From: Stutzerimonas balearica DSM 6083
Lineage (GTDB): Bacteria; Pseudomonadota; Gammaproteobacteria; Pseudomonadales; Pseudomonadaceae
Assembly (NCBI RefSeq): GCF_000818015.1
Contig: NZ_CP007511.1
Location: 558,001-622,000, forward strand
Length of the DNA stretch: 64,000 bases
Direction of reading: 5' to 3'
Positions 48,273 to 58,254 of the stretch are shown in pieces; position 1 is the first letter of the stretch, and each line of letters starts with the position of its first letter. Position numbers and translations under genes: made by a program. The notes under the pieces are model-generated. The model was given only the letters and a program-made list of their open reading frames with translations, searched no databases and was not told the origin of the DNA.

Positions 48273-49817
48273 TCAGGCGAAGTTCATTCCGGGAAAGCGT
48301 GGCTCGGCTTCCGCCTCGCTGTTGCGCGGGGGCATGTGTTGGGTGTTGACCACCTGCTCGCCCTGCATCGATTGCAGGTGAACGTCGAAGCCCCAAAGCC
48401 GATGCAGATGCTTGAGCACGTCGCTGGTCGAATCGCCGAGCGGCTTGCGGTCGTGTTGCTGGTGACGCAGCGTCAGCGAGCGATCACCTCTTCTATTGAC
48501 GTTCCAGACCTGCACGTTCGGCTCGCGGTTGCCAAGGTTGTACTGTGCCGCGAGCAGCTCGCGAATCGTGTGATAGCCGCTTTCGTCGTGAATCGCCGGA
48601 ATCAGCAGTTCGTCCTTGCGGTCATCGTCGAGCACGCTGAACAGCTTCAGATCGCGGATCACCTTTGGCGAGAGGAACTGCAGGATGAAGCTCTCGTCCT
48701 TGAAGTTCTGCATGGCGAACTTGACGGTGGTCAGCCAGTCGCTGCCGGCGATGTCGGGGAACCAGCGGCGGTCCTCCTCGGTGGGGTTCTCGCAGATGCG
48801 GCGGATGTCCTGATACATCGCGAAGCCCAGGGTGTAGGGGTTGATGCCGCTGTAATAGGGGCTGTCGAAGCCGGGCTGGTAGATGACGCTGGTGTGTGAC
48901 TGCAGGAACTCCATCATGAAGCCGTCGGTCACCAGGCCTTCGTCGTACAGGTCGTTCATCAGCGTGTAGTGCCAGAACGTGGCCCAGCCTTCGTTCATCA
49001 CCTGGGTCTGGCGCTGCGGATAGAAGTACTGGGCGATCTTGCGCACGATGCGCACGATCTCGCGTTGCCAGGGTTCGAGCAGCGGCGCGTGTTTCTCGAT
49101 GAAATAAAGGATGTTCTCCTGCGGTTCGGCCGGGAAGCGCTGGCCGGCTTCCTGTTCCTCGTCCTTGTCGCCGAGGCGTGGAATGGTGCGCCACAGGTCG
49201 TTGATCTGCCGTTGCAGATGCTCTTCGCGTTCGGCCTGGCGGCGGCGCTCTTCTTCGGCTGAAATCGGGTAGGGGCGCTTGTAGCGGTCGACGCCGTAGT
49301 TCATCAGCGCATGGCAGGAATCGAGCAGATCCTCGACGGCATTGATGCCATGACGCTCTTCGCACTGGGTGATGTACTGCTTGGCGAACACCAGGTAGTC
49401 GATGATCGAGCTGGCGTCGGTCCAGGTGCGGAACAGGTAGTTGCCCTTGAAGAAACTGTTGTGGCCATAGCAGGCGTGGGCGATCACCAGCGCCTGCATG
49501 CAGATGGTGTTTTCCTCCATCAGGTAAGCGATGCAGGGATCGGAATTGATCACGATTTCATAGGCCAGGCCCATCTGTCCGCGACGATAGCCTTTCTCGG
49601 TGGAGAGAAAGTGCTTGCCGTACGACCAGTGGTGGTAGCCGATGGGCATGCCGACCGAGGCATAGGCATCCATCATCTGCTCGGCCGTGATGACCTCGAT
49701 CTGGTTCGGGTAGGTGTCCAGGGCGTAGCGCTCGGCGAGGCGGCCGATCTCACGGTCGTAGGTTCTGATCAGGTCGAAGGTCCATTCCGAGCCGGTGGAG
49801 ATGGGTTGTCTCTTCAT
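48273..49817 (-). CDS. SpoVR family protein
   Basis: 514 residues from [20 protein letters not shown]. The SpoVR/YcgB fold is shown by [51 protein letters not shown] (His/Cys-rich, probable metal site) and [18 protein letters not shown]. Third gene of the prkA-yeaH-spoVR cluster, overlapping yeaH by four bases. The cluster is known as RpoS- or nitrogen-stress-linked in enterics; biochemical function is unresolved. Confidence 0.93.
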   Translation of the reverse strand: MKRQPISTGSEWTFDLIRTYDREIGRLAERYALDTYPNQIEVITAEQMMDAYASVGMPIGYHHWSYGKHFLSTEKGYRRGQMGLAYEIVINSDPCIAYLMEENTICMQALVIAHACYGHNSFFKGNYLFRTWTDASSIIDYLVFAKQYITQCEERHGINAVEDLLDSCHALMNYGVDRYKRPYPISAEEERRRQAEREEHLQRQINDLWRTIPRLGDKDEEQEAGQRFPAEPQENILYFIEKHAPLLEPWQREIVRIVRKIAQYFYPQRQTQVMNEGWATFWHYTLMNDLYDEGLVTDGFMMEFLQSHTSVIYQPGFDSPYYSGINPYTLGFAMYQDIRRICENPTEEDRRWFPDIAGSDWLTTVKFAMQNFKDESFILQFLSPKVIRDLKLFSVLDDDRKDELLIPAIHDESGYHTIRELLAAQYNLGNREPNVQVWNVNRRGDRSLTLRHQQHDRKPLGDSTSDVLKHLHRLWGFDVHLQSMQGEQVVNTQHMPPRNSEAEAEPRFPGMNFA

Positions 49818-51100
49818 GCTGCACCTCTTCCGGCGCCGCCGCGCCGTTGGAACAGCTCGCGGAACACCGGGTAGATGTCCGCGGCACTGACCAGTTGCTG
49901 CTGGGCGAAAGCCTCGGGGAAGGCTTCGCACACCTGGTTGTATTCGTACCAGAGCGCCTGATGCTCGCGCGGGGTGATCTCGACATAGGTGAAATACTGC
50001 ACGAAGGGCATGATCTGGTTGATCAGGATGTCCCGGCACAGCGGCGAGTCGTCGTTCCAGTTGTCGCCGTCCGAAGCCTGCGCGCCGTAGATGTTCCACT
50101 CCGCAGCCGGATAACGCTCGGCCATGATTTCCTGCATCATTTTCAGCGCGCTGGAGACGATGGTCCCGCCGGTCTCGCGCGAGTAGAAGAACTCCTCTTC
50201 ATCCACTTCCTTGGCGCTGGTGTGGTGGCGGATGAACACCACATCGATCTTGTCGTAGTTCCGCTTGAGGAACAGGTAGAGGAGGATGAAGAAGCGCTTG
50301 GCGACGTCTTTCGTCGCCTGGGTCATCGAGCCCGACACGTCCATCAGGCAGAACATCACCGCCTTGGAGCTGGGGTTGGGATGCTTGACCAGCAGGTTGT
50401 ACTTGAGGTCGAAGGTGTCGAGGAATGGCACCCGTTCGATGCGCGCACGTAGCCGCAGGATTTCTTCCTCACAGGCCTTGATGTCGCCGAGGTTGTCCGG
50501 CTCTTCGAGCTTGAGGCGCTCGAGTTCGGCGCGCGCCTGGCGTAGCTTGGCGCGGCTGGAGCCCGACAGCGCAATGCGCCGCGCATGCGCCGAGCGCAAG
50601 GTGCGCACGATGTTGATCCGGGAGGGGTTGCCCTCGTTGCTGATGCCGGCGCGCACCGTCTTGAAGGTGTCGGTGCCGGTCAGGTGACGCTTGACCAGGT
50701 TGGGCAGCTCGAGGTCCTCGAACATGAAGTCGAGAAATTCTTCCTGGGTGATCTGGAAGACGAAGTCATCCATCCCTTCGCCGCTGTTGCTCGCCTGCCC
50801 GGCACCCTGGCCGCCACCACCGCCCTGCGGGCGTGGGATGCGTTCGCCGGCGACGAACTCCTTGTTGCCCGGATGGACGATCGTCTGCCGCCCACCGCGG
50901 CCGTGGTGCAGCACCGGTTCGTCGATGTCGCGACCGGGAATGCTGATTTGTTCGCCATGCTCCATGTCGGTGATGGAACGCCGGCTGACGGCCTCTTCCA
51001 CCGCCTTCTTGATGTGGCCCCGGTAGCGCTGCAGGAAGCGCTGACGGTTGACCATGCTCTTGTTCTTGCCGTTGAGGCGCCGATCGATCACGTAGCTCAT
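49814..51100 (-). CDS. YeaH/DUF444 family protein (von Willebrand A-like)
   Basis: 428 residues. C-terminal half has a MIDAS metal site in [20 protein letters not shown] (D-x-S-x-S) typical of vWA domains; the N-terminal part has a Gly/Arg-rich segment ([17 protein letters not shown]). Lies between prkA and spoVR, its constant partners, and probably works with the PrkA kinase. Confidence 0.93.
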   Translation of the reverse strand: MSYVIDRRLNGKNKSMVNRQRFLQRYRGHIKKAVEEAVSRRSITDMEHGEQISIPGRDIDEPVLHHGRGGRQTIVHPGNKEFVAGERIPRPQGGGGGQGAGQASNSGEGMDDFVFQITQEEFLDFMFEDLELPNLVKRHLTGTDTFKTVRAGISNEGNPSRINIVRTLRSAHARRIALSGSSRAKLRQARAELERLKLEEPDNLGDIKACEEEILRLRARIERVPFLDTFDLKYNLLVKHPNPSSKAVMFCLMDVSGSMTQATKDVAKRFFILLYLFLKRNYDKIDVVFIRHHTSAKEVDEEEFFYSRETGGTIVSSALKMMQEIMAERYPAAEWNIYGAQASDGDNWNDDSPLCRDILINQIMPFVQYFTYVEITPREHQALWYEYNQVCEAFPEAFAQQQLVSAADIYPVFRELFQRRGGAGRGAA

Positions 51101-51208
51101 ACGAGCCCTCCGAGGGACGCTGCAGGCCTTGAGGGATCAGCCGCCTGCCTCGGCAACCGACCCTCCAAGCTCTCGTCTGCAGCCTACAGCTTTTGGCGTG
51201 AGGCTGCG

Positions 51209-53131
51209 TTACTGCGACTTGCGCACCCGCAAATACCATTCGGATAGCAGGCGGACCTGCTTCTCGGTGTAACCGCGCTCGACCATGCGCGACACGAAGT
51301 CGTTGTGCTTCTTCTGGTCTTCCTTGCTGGCCTTGGCATTGAAGCTGATGACCGGCAGCAGATCCTCGGTGTTGGAGAACATCTTCTTCTCGATCACCAC
51401 GCGCAGCTTCTCGTAGGACAGCCAGCTCGGGTTCTTGCCGTTGTTGTTGGCCCGCGCGCGCAGTACGAAGTTGACGATCTCGTTGCGGAAGTCCTTGGGA
51501 TTGCTGATGCCGGCAGGCTTCTCGATCTTCTCCAGCTCTTCGTTGAGGGCGGCGCGGTTGAGGATCTCGCCGGTTTCCGGGTCGCGGTATTCCTGGTCCT
51601 GGATCCAGAAGTCGGCGTACAGCACATAGCGATCGAAGATGTTCTGCCCGTATTCGCTGTAGGACTCGAGGTAGGCGGTCTGGATCTCCTTGCCGATGAA
51701 CTCGACGTAGCGCGGCGCCAGGTATTCCTTGATGAAGCGCAGGTAGCGCTCGCGCACCTCGGCCGGGAACTGCTCCTGCTCGATCTGCTGCTCGAGCACG
51801 TAGAGCAGGTGTACCGGGTTGGCGGCGACCTCGTGCGGGTCGAAGTTGAAGACCTTCGACAGGATCTTGAAGGCGAAGCGGGTGGAGAGGCCGTTCATGC
51901 CTTCGTCCACGCCAGCAGCGTCGCGGTATTCCTGGATCGACTTCGCCTTGGGGTCGGTGTCCTTTAGGTTCTCGCCGTCGTAGACCCGCATCTTCGAGTA
52001 GATGTTGGAGTTCTCCGGCTCCTTCAGACGCGAGAGCACACTGAACTGCGCGAGCATCTTCAGGGTGTCCGGGGCGCAGTGAGCCTGCGACAGCGAGCTG
52101 TTGGTCAGCAGCTTGTCGTAGATCTTCACCTCGTCTGACACCCGCAGGCAGTAGGGCACCTTGACGATGTAGATACGGTCGATGAAGGCTTCGTTGTTCT
52201 TGTTGTTGCGGAAGCTGTGCCACTCCGATTCGTTGGAGTGCGCCAGGATGATGCCGCTGTAGGGAATCGCACCCAGGCCCTCGGTGGAGTTGTAGTTGCC
52301 TTCCTGGGTCGCGGTCAGCAGCGGGTGCAGCACCTTGATCGGCGCCTTGAACATCTCGACGAATTCCATCAGGCCCTGGTTCGCCCGGCACAGCGCGCCC
52401 GAATAGGCGTAGGCGTCGGCATCGTTCTGCGGGAATTCCTCCAGCTTGCGGATATCCACCTTGCCGACCAGCGCCGAGATGTCCTGGTTGTTGTCGTCGC
52501 CCGGCTCGGTCTTGGCCACGGCAATCTGATTGAGGATCGACGGGTAGAGCTTGACCACGCGGAACTGGCTGATATCGCCACCGAATTCCTGCAGTCGCTT
52601 GGTTGCCCAGGGCGACATGATGGAGCTGAGGTAGCGCCGCGGGATGCCGTAATCCTCCTCGAGGATCTGGGCGTCTTCGGCGGGATTGAACAGGCCCAGC
52701 GGCGACTCGAATACCGGCGAGCCCTTGATCGCATAGAAGGGCACCCGCTCGATCAGCTGCTTGAGCTTTTCGGCCAGCGACGACTTGCCACCGCCTACCG
52801 GGCCGAGGAGATAGAGGATCTGCTTCTTCTCCTCCAGGCCCTGCGCCGCGTGGCGGAAGTAGGAGACGATCTGGTCGATGCAGTCCTCCATGCCGTGGAA
52901 GTCTTCGAACGCGGGATAACGGCGGATCACCTTGTTGGAAAAAATTCGCGATAGCCGCGGGTCGGTCGAGGTGTCGACCAGCTCCGGCTCGCCGATCGCC
53001 ATCAGCATGCGCTCGGCCGCGGTGGCGTAGGTACTCGGGTCCTGTTTGCACAGATCGAGGTATTCCTGCAGGGAATATTCCTCCTGCCGGGTCGCTTCGA
53101 ATCGTTGTTGGAAGTGGCTGAAAATGCTCAT
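51209..53131 (-). CDS. prkA: PrkA family AAA protein kinase
   Basis: 640 residues from MSIFSHFQQRFEATRQEEYS, the usual length (E. coli YeaG). AAA module with P-loop LLGPVGGGKSSLAEKL near 105-120, Walker B region, and C-terminal PrkA kinase-like domain. First gene of prkA-yeaH-spoVR. The 108-base gap to yeaH contains no obvious terminator. The 270 bases upstream (53132-53402) hold the promoter region; I see only a GC-rich hairpin there. Confidence 0.95.
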   Translation of the reverse strand: MSIFSHFQQRFEATRQEEYSLQEYLDLCKQDPSTYATAAERMLMAIGEPELVDTSTDPRLSRIFSNKVIRRYPAFEDFHGMEDCIDQIVSYFRHAAQGLEEKKQILYLLGPVGGGKSSLAEKLKQLIERVPFYAIKGSPVFESPLGLFNPAEDAQILEEDYGIPRRYLSSIMSPWATKRLQEFGGDISQFRVVKLYPSILNQIAVAKTEPGDDNNQDISALVGKVDIRKLEEFPQNDADAYAYSGALCRANQGLMEFVEMFKAPIKVLHPLLTATQEGNYNSTEGLGAIPYSGIILAHSNESEWHSFRNNKNNEAFIDRIYIVKVPYCLRVSDEVKIYDKLLTNSSLSQAHCAPDTLKMLAQFSVLSRLKEPENSNIYSKMRVYDGENLKDTDPKAKSIQEYRDAAGVDEGMNGLSTRFAFKILSKVFNFDPHEVAANPVHLLYVLEQQIEQEQFPAEVRERYLRFIKEYLAPRYVEFIGKEIQTAYLESYSEYGQNIFDRYVLYADFWIQDQEYRDPETGEILNRAALNEELEKIEKPAGISNPKDFRNEIVNFVLRARANNNGKNPSWLSYEKLRVVIEKKMFSNTEDLLPVISFNAKASKEDQKKHNDFVSRMVERGYTEKQVRLLSEWYLRVRKSQ

Positions 53132-53359
53132 GACTTCACCTCGTCGCTGCACAGGTAGGCGTTGTCATCAGGCATCCCGGAGCCCGGCCGCAACGGCGGC
53201 CAGCGGAGTTCCCCCGAACACCCAATGGTCGAAACCATAATCCGAAGCCGTTTTACCCGGCTTTCATCGTTTGGATGGCCTGAGCTAAAGGATAGTTCGG
53301 ATTCGGCGGCGTAAAGGGGCGGGGCGACTTTTTACCGGGAGCGGAAGCCGGCAAACAGG

Positions 53360-53388
53360 GTGCAGCCCGCGCGGCGCGGGGCCTGCAC
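53360..53388 (-). terminator. Possible terminator after glpE
   Basis: GTGCAG (53360-53365) and CTGCAC (53383-53388) flank an inner GC-rich stem, 15 bases past the glpE stop. No clear T tract, so the call is weak. Confidence 0.4.
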
Positions 53389-53402
53389 GGGGACACAAAA
53401 AC

Positions 53403-53729
53403 TTACGACTGCTCGTCGCGCTCCACTTCCTGCGGGTAGGTGACGCGCCACAGTTCGAAGCCTCCATCGAGACTATAGACGTCGGAAAAACCCTGGCCCA
53501 CCAGATAGGCCGCGGCGCCCTGGCTCGAATGGCCGTGGTAGCAGGTCACGATCAGTGGATGGTCGAGGTCGGCGGCGGCGATGAAGTCCGGCAGCGAGTA
53601 GTTGTCCAGCCGGGTCGAGCCGGCGATGTGGCCGCTGGCGAAGCTGTGCGGGTCGCGGATGTCCACCACCACCGCGCCTTCGCGACGCATCTGCTGGGCT
53701 TGCTCGGGGGCAATGCGCTTGAATTCCAT
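53403..53729 (-). CDS. glpE: Thiosulfate sulfurtransferase GlpE (single-domain rhodanese)
   Basis: 108 residues, one rhodanese domain. [18 protein letters not shown], then the active-site loop [12 protein letters not shown] with catalytic Cys, and [10 protein letters not shown]. Transfers sulfur from thiosulfate to cyanide or thioredoxin. Last gene of the leftward string; overlaps apaH by one base. Confidence 0.93.
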   Translation of the reverse strand: MEFKRIAPEQAQQMRREGAVVVDIRDPHSFASGHIAGSTRLDNYSLPDFIAAADLDHPLIVTCYHGHSSQGAAAYLVGQGFSDVYSLDGGFELWRVTYPQEVERDEQS

Positions 53730-54556
53730 CAGTTCGGTCTCCCGTGATCGCAGGCGCAGCGCAACAGCTCGCCGCTGTCGAGGTTCATCAGGGTCATGGC
53801 GTTCCCCCAGACGCAGCCGGTGTCCAGGGCGAAGACGTCCGGCTCGTCACAGCGACCCTCGAGCGCGGCCCAGTGGCCGAAGACGATCTTCACATTGCGG
53901 GTCTTGCGCTGCGGATGGCTGAACCAGGGCGCATAGCCGGAGGGCGCCTTGTTCAGCCCCTCCTTGGCTTCAAGTTCCAGCGTGCCGTCGGCCTTGCAGA
54001 AGCGCATGCGCGTGAAGTAGTTGGTGATCAAGCGCAGGCGTGGCACACCGTGCAGATCCTTGCTCCACTTGGCCGGCTCATTGCCGTACATCCCGTCGAG
54101 GAATGGCATCAGCAGGGCGTCGTCCTGCAAGGCTGCCTCGACTTCGGCCGCGCGCCTGAGTGCTTTTTCCAGCGTCCACTGCGGCGGTATGCCGGCGTGC
54201 ACCAGCGCGGTATGCCGGTGCTCATCGTAGTGCAGCAGCTTTTGCCGGCGCAGCCAGTCGATCAGGTCATTGCGGTCCGGCGCGTCGAGAATGGCCTGCA
54301 GCGTATCGGACTTGCGCATGCGTTCGATGTTGTGGGCGACCGCCAGCAGATGCAGGTCATGGTTGCCGAGCACACAGACGGCCGAGCCGTCGAGGTCCCG
54401 CACGTAGCGCAGCGCCTCGAGTGATTGCGGGCCACGGTTGACCAAGTCACCGGCCAGCCACAGGCAATCTCGCGAGGGGCTGAAGTCGACCTGCTCGAGC
54501 AGGCACTTGAGGGGTTCGAGGCAACCCTGCAGGTCGCCGACGGCATAGGTGGTCAA
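53729..54556 (-). CDS. apaH: Symmetrical diadenosine tetraphosphatase
   Basis: Hydrolyses Ap4A to two ADP and also removes Np4 caps from RNA. 275 residues. Calcineurin-type metal motifs: [42 protein letters not shown] and [10 protein letters not shown]. Overlaps apaG by four bases. Confidence 0.96.
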   Translation of the reverse strand: MTTYAVGDLQGCLEPLKCLLEQVDFSPSRDCLWLAGDLVNRGPQSLEALRYVRDLDGSAVCVLGNHDLHLLAVAHNIERMRKSDTLQAILDAPDRNDLIDWLRRQKLLHYDEHRHTALVHAGIPPQWTLEKALRRAAEVEAALQDDALLMPFLDGMYGNEPAKWSKDLHGVPRLRLITNYFTRMRFCKADGTLELEAKEGLNKAPSGYAPWFSHPQRKTRNVKIVFGHWAALEGRCDEPDVFALDTGCVWGNAMTLMNLDSGELLRCACDHGRPN

Positions 54557-54936
54557 TGCAGTGCTCCGGGTACGGCAAGGCGGAACGGCGCGATGATCGC
54601 GTCGAAGTGGTGTCCGTCCTCGGCGAGCATCTGGTAGCTGCCCTGCATGATGCCGACACGTGTGGTCAGCAGGGTGCCGCTGGTATAGACATGCCGTTCG
54701 CCGGGGGCGATCGTCGGCTGTTCACCGACGACGCCGGCCCCGCGCACTTCCTGCACCTGGCCGTCGCCGTCGGTGATGAGCCAGTGCCGGGAAAGCAGCT
54801 GTGCCGCCACCTGGCCCTTGTTCTCTATGGTTACCCTGTAGGCAAAGGCATAGCGGTTTTGTTCCGGCTCGGAGTGTTCCTTGAGGTAATGCGGAACGAC
54901 GCTGACGTCGATCCGGTAGCGCTGATCGTCGGACAT
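54553..54936 (-). CDS. apaG: ApaG (Co2+/Mg2+ efflux-associated domain) protein
   Basis: 127 residues from [20 protein letters not shown]; the frame extends upstream into rsmA but that part is a shadow. Fibronectin-III-like fold: [53 protein letters not shown]. Sits between rsmA and apaH as in most gammaproteobacteria. Function not settled. Confidence 0.93.
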   Translation of the reverse strand: MSDDQRYRIDVSVVPHYLKEHSEPEQNRYAFAYRVTIENKGQVAAQLLSRHWLITDGDGQVQEVRGAGVVGEQPTIAPGERHVYTSGTLLTTRVGIMQGSYQMLAEDGHHFDAIIAPFRLAVPGALH

Positions 54937-54961
54937 AAAAAGACTCGTCGATGAGGCGCCG

Positions 54962-55756
54962 TTACTGGCGCAGGGCGAGTTGGTCGGACAGGCGGACAAA
55001 CGCGGCCAGGTCCAGCTGCTCGGGGCGCAGGCTGCCGTCGACGCCGGCTGCCTCGATGGCTTCGGCATCGAGCAGGCCCTTGAGCGTGTTGCGCAGGGTC
55101 TTGCGGCGCTGGTTGAACGCCTCGCGCACGACGCGTTCGAGCAGGCGTGGGTCCTTGGCCGGGTGCGGCAGTTCGGCATGCGGCACCAGGCGAACGATCG
55201 CCGAGTCCACCTTTGGCGCCGGGCTGAAAGCGCCCGGGCCGACGTTGAACAGGTGTTCGACCCGGCAGTGGTACTGCACCATGATCGAGAGCCGGCCCCA
55301 GTCGCCGCCACCGGGTTCGGCAGCCAGGCGCTCCACCACTTCCTTTTGCAGCATGAAGTGCATGTCGCGGATCAGGCCGGCGTGCTCGAGCAGGTGGAAG
55401 ATCAACGGCGTGGAAATGTTGTAGGGCAGGTTGCCGACGATACGCAGGCTGGCTGGCTCGCGGCTGAGCTGGGCGAAGTCGAATTTCAGCGCATCGCCCT
55501 GGTGCAGGGCGAAATTGCTTCGCTCGGCGAAGCGGCTCTGGAGAATCGGGATCAGGTCGAGATCGAGCTCGACCACATCCAGATGGGCGCCGCTGTCGAG
55601 CAACCCCTCGGTGAGGGCACCCTGGCCGGGGCCGATCTCGACCAGCCGCTCGCCCGCTCGCGGATGGATGGCGCGCAGGATGCGGTGAATGACGCCGGCG
55701 TCATGCAGGAAATTCTGGCCGAAGCGCTTGCGCGCGCGGTGTTGGTACTCGGACAT
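54962..55756 (-). CDS. rsmA: 16S rRNA dimethyladenosine transferase (A1518/A1519)
   Basis: 264 residues starting [23 protein letters not shown] motif [17 protein letters not shown], the acidic motif [10 protein letters not shown] and catalytic [10 protein letters not shown] are intact. Older name ksgA; loss gives kasugamycin resistance. Between pdxA and apaG. Confidence 0.97.
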   Translation of the reverse strand: MSEYQHRARKRFGQNFLHDAGVIHRILRAIHPRAGERLVEIGPGQGALTEGLLDSGAHLDVVELDLDLIPILQSRFAERSNFALHQGDALKFDFAQLSREPASLRIVGNLPYNISTPLIFHLLEHAGLIRDMHFMLQKEVVERLAAEPGGGDWGRLSIMVQYHCRVEHLFNVGPGAFSPAPKVDSAIVRLVPHAELPHPAKDPRLLERVVREAFNQRRKTLRNTLKGLLDAEAIEAAGVDGSLRPEQLDLAAFVRLSDQLALRQ

Positions 55757-55870
55757 AGAAGGCAGCTCCAGGCTTCAAGCTGCAAGCGACAAGCAAGAGC
55801 GTAAAGCGAACGATGCAAAGGCGCGAAGCTTAACAGTTGCGCCCGTGCGCGACACGCACCGACCGCGCCG

Positions 55871-56860
55871 TCAGCTGCCTGCCGCCATCTGGTAGGCGGT
55901 TTCGAGCGCGACCTTGAGGCTGCCGGTGTCGATGCGCCCGCTGCCGGCCAGGTCCAGCGCGGTGCCGTGGTCGACGGAGGTGCGTACGATCGGCAGGCCC
56001 AGGGTGACGTTCACCGCGGCGCCGAAACCCTTGTACTTGAGCACTGGCAGGCCCTGGTCGTGGAACATGGCCAGCACCGCGTCGCAGTGTTCCAGGTGCT
56101 TGGGGGTGAACAGCGTGTCGGCCGGCAGCGGGCCGACCAGGTCGAGCCCTTCGTCACGCAGCCGCGCCAGCGTCGGCTCGATGATCTCGATCTCTTCGCG
56201 GCCCAGGTGGCCGCCTTCTCCGGCGTGCGGGTTGAGCCCGCAAACGAGGATGCGTGGCCGTGCGATGCCGAACTTGTCGACCAGATCGGCGTGCAGGATT
56301 CGCGTCACACGCTCCAGACGTTCGGCTGTAATCGCGTCGGCCACCTCGCGCAGTGGCAGATGGGTGGTGACCAGCGCCACGCGCAATCCGTGGGTGGCCA
56401 GCATCATGACGACCTGCGGCGTCCGGGTCAGCTCCGCGAGAAATTCCGTATGCCCGGAGAAGGCGACACCGGCTTCGTTGATCACGCCTTTGTGCACGGG
56501 GGCGGTGATCATGCCGGCGAAGTCGCCCGCGAGGCAGCCGCGGGCAGCGCGAGTCAGCGTCTCCAGTACGTAGGGACCGTTGGCGGGGTCGAGCTGGCCG
56601 GCCTGCGCCGGCGCCCGCAATGGCGTGTCCCAGACGTAGAGGCTACCGGCTGGCGCCGGATGCTCCGGCCAGGCGCCGGGATGCACCTCTATCAATTCGA
56701 TCGACAGACCGAGTGCTGCGCTCCGCGCTTGCAGCAGTTCCACGCTGGCGATGGCAACGAGCGTTCTGGCCTGCGCGTCGCGGGCCAGCAGCAGGCAGAG
56801 GTCCGGGCCGATACCGGCTGGTTCGCCGGGGGTGAGAACGAAGGGGCGGGAGCGCGTCAT
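55871..56860 (-). CDS. pdxA: 4-hydroxythreonine-4-phosphate dehydrogenase
   Basis: Pyridoxal phosphate synthesis. 329 residues from [20 protein letters not shown]; an ATG nine codons upstream is less likely. Substrate motif [11 protein letters not shown], metal histidines in [26 protein letters not shown] and [17 protein letters not shown] strong hairpin terminator separates it from surA. The 114 bases between pdxA and rsmA contain Pseudomonas-style AGCTTCAAGCTGCAAGC repeat text. Confidence 0.95.
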   Translation of the reverse strand: MTRSRPFVLTPGEPAGIGPDLCLLLARDAQARTLVAIASVELLQARSAALGLSIELIEVHPGAWPEHPAPAGSLYVWDTPLRAPAQAGQLDPANGPYVLETLTRAARGCLAGDFAGMITAPVHKGVINEAGVAFSGHTEFLAELTRTPQVVMMLATHGLRVALVTTHLPLREVADAITAERLERVTRILHADLVDKFGIARPRILVCGLNPHAGEGGHLGREEIEIIEPTLARLRDEGLDLVGPLPADTLFTPKHLEHCDAVLAMFHDQGLPVLKYKGFGAAVNVTLGLPIVRTSVDHGTALDLAGSGRIDTGSLKVALETAYQMAAGS

Positions 56861-56885
56861 GGATACCTCGGTGCGTTCGGCAAGC

Positions 56886-56921
56886 AAAAACGGGGTGAGG
56901 CACCTGGTGCCATCACCCCGT
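56886..56921 (-). terminator. Long hairpin terminator between surA and pdxA
   Basis: ACGGGGTGA (56890-56898) pairs with TCACCCCGT (56913-56921), with inner GGCAC/GTGCC; five T follow on the minus strand. Transcription from lptD-surA would largely stop here, so pdxA and the genes after it need read-through or their own promoter. Confidence 0.8.
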
Positions 56922-56940
56922 CTGTTTCAGGCCTGTCGGA

Positions 56941-58254
56941 TCAGAGCTTGATTTCGACGTAGGCCTCATCGCGGATCTGTCGTAGCCAGGCCTGCAGTTC
57001 TTCATCGTAGCGGCGGTTGCGCAGCAGATTGCGAGCCTGCTGCTCGCGGAACTCCTCGCTGGTGTCCGTGGCGCGACGGCCGAGCACCTCGAGAATGTGC
57101 CAGCCATAGGGCGACTGGAACGGCTGCGAGAGTTCGCCGCTGGCGGTGTTGGCCATCACCTGACGGAACTCCGGAACTAGTGAATTCGGGTCGATCCAGT
57201 TCAGGTCGCCACCGTTGAGTGCCGAACCCGGGTCTTCCGAAAAATTGCGCGCCAGCTCGGCGAAGTCTTCGCCCGCCAGGATGCGCTCACGCAGGCGCTT
57301 GACCAGCAGGCGAGCCTCGTCTTCGCTGCGAATCGCGCTGGGCTTGATGAGAATATGGCGAACGTGCACCTCGTCGCGTACCTGCGTTTCGCCGCCGCGC
57401 TTTTCCAGCACCTTGACGATGATGAAACCGGGCGGCGTGCGTACCGGCTCGGTGAACTCACCAACGGCCAGCTCGCGGACCAGGCTGTCGAACGGCGGCG
57501 GTAGCTGAGCGGCCTTGCGCCAGCCCATGTCTCCACCTTCGAGGGCGTTCTCGCTGGCGGAGCGGGCCACCGCCAGGCGTGCGAAGTCCGCGCCTTTCTG
57601 TAGTTGCTCGTGAGTGTCGCGTGCCATGCGCTCGGCGGCCTGGATGGTGGCCGAATCGGCCGCCTCGGGTACCGGGATGAGGATGTTGGCCAGGTGGTAC
57701 TCCTCCGACAGCTGCAGCTTGCCGAGGTCGGAGGCGAGGAAGTTCTGCACTTCCTGCTCGGAAACCTGGATGCGCTCGGCGACCCGGCGCTGACGTACGC
57801 GGCTGATGATCATCTCGCGCCGGATCTGCTCGCGCGCGGTCTCCGGGCTCAGGCCGTCGCGTGCCAAGGCCTCGCGGAACTGCTCGGGGGTCATGTTGTT
57901 GCGCTGGGCAATGGTGGCCATCGCCTGGTTCAGCTCTTCATCGGAGATGCGAACGCCGGAGCGTTCGCCGATCTGCAATTGCAGGTTTTCGCTGATCAGG
58001 CGTTCCAGAACCTGTTGCTGCAGCACCTCGTTGGGCGGCACTTCCGCGCCGCGCTTCTCGATGGTCTGACGGACCTCTTGGATGCGCTGATCAAGCTGGC
58101 TCTGCATGATCACGTCGTTGTCGACGATCGCGACCACGCGATCCAGCGGTTGTACCTGGGCCAGCGCAGTCGTGGTCAGCGTGGCGCTGCCCAGTAGCAG
58201 GGTGCCCAGCAGCAGCGGGCGCAGGAAATCAGAGAGCTTGGTCTTCACGTTCAC
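56941..58254 (-). CDS. surA: Periplasmic chaperone and peptidyl-prolyl isomerase SurA
   Basis: Escorts outer-membrane proteins, including LptD, to the Bam complex. 437 residues from a GTG ([17 protein letters not shown]) that overlaps the lptD 3' end by 26 bases; a second GTG lies at 58248. Signal peptide ends TTALAQ. SurA_N domain ([19 protein letters not shown]), then two parvulin domains (beginning near [14 protein letters not shown] and [12 protein letters not shown]), C-terminal helix. Confidence 0.95.
   Translation of the reverse strand: MNVKTKLSDFLRPLLLGTLLLGSATLTTTALAQVQPLDRVVAIVDNDVIMQSQLDQRIQEVRQTIEKRGAEVPPNEVLQQQVLERLISENLQLQIGERSGVRISDEELNQAMATIAQRNNMTPEQFREALARDGLSPETAREQIRREMIISRVRQRRVAERIQVSEQEVQNFLASDLGKLQLSEEYHLANILIPVPEAADSATIQAAERMARDTHEQLQKGADFARLAVARSASENALEGGDMGWRKAAQLPPPFDSLVRELAVGEFTEPVRTPPGFIIVKVLEKRGGETQVRDEVHVRHILIKPSAIRSEDEARLLVKRLRERILAGEDFAELARNFSEDPGSALNGGDLNWIDPNSLVPEFRQVMANTASGELSQPFQSPYGWHILEVLGRRATDTSEEFREQQARNLLRNRRYDEELQAWLRQIRDEAYVEIKL

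Noticed and set aside
50766..53051. 761-codon open frame overlapping prkA and yeaH on the same strand in another frame
   Set aside because: Shadow frame of prkA, rich in Arg, Gln and Pro, with no start context.
55757..55870. Repeat-like AGCTTCAAGCTGCAAGC text between rsmA and pdxA as a transposable element
   Set aside because: Only about 40 bases, with no terminal repeats or gene; it resembles short Pseudomonas intergenic repeat text but a single copy cannot be classified.
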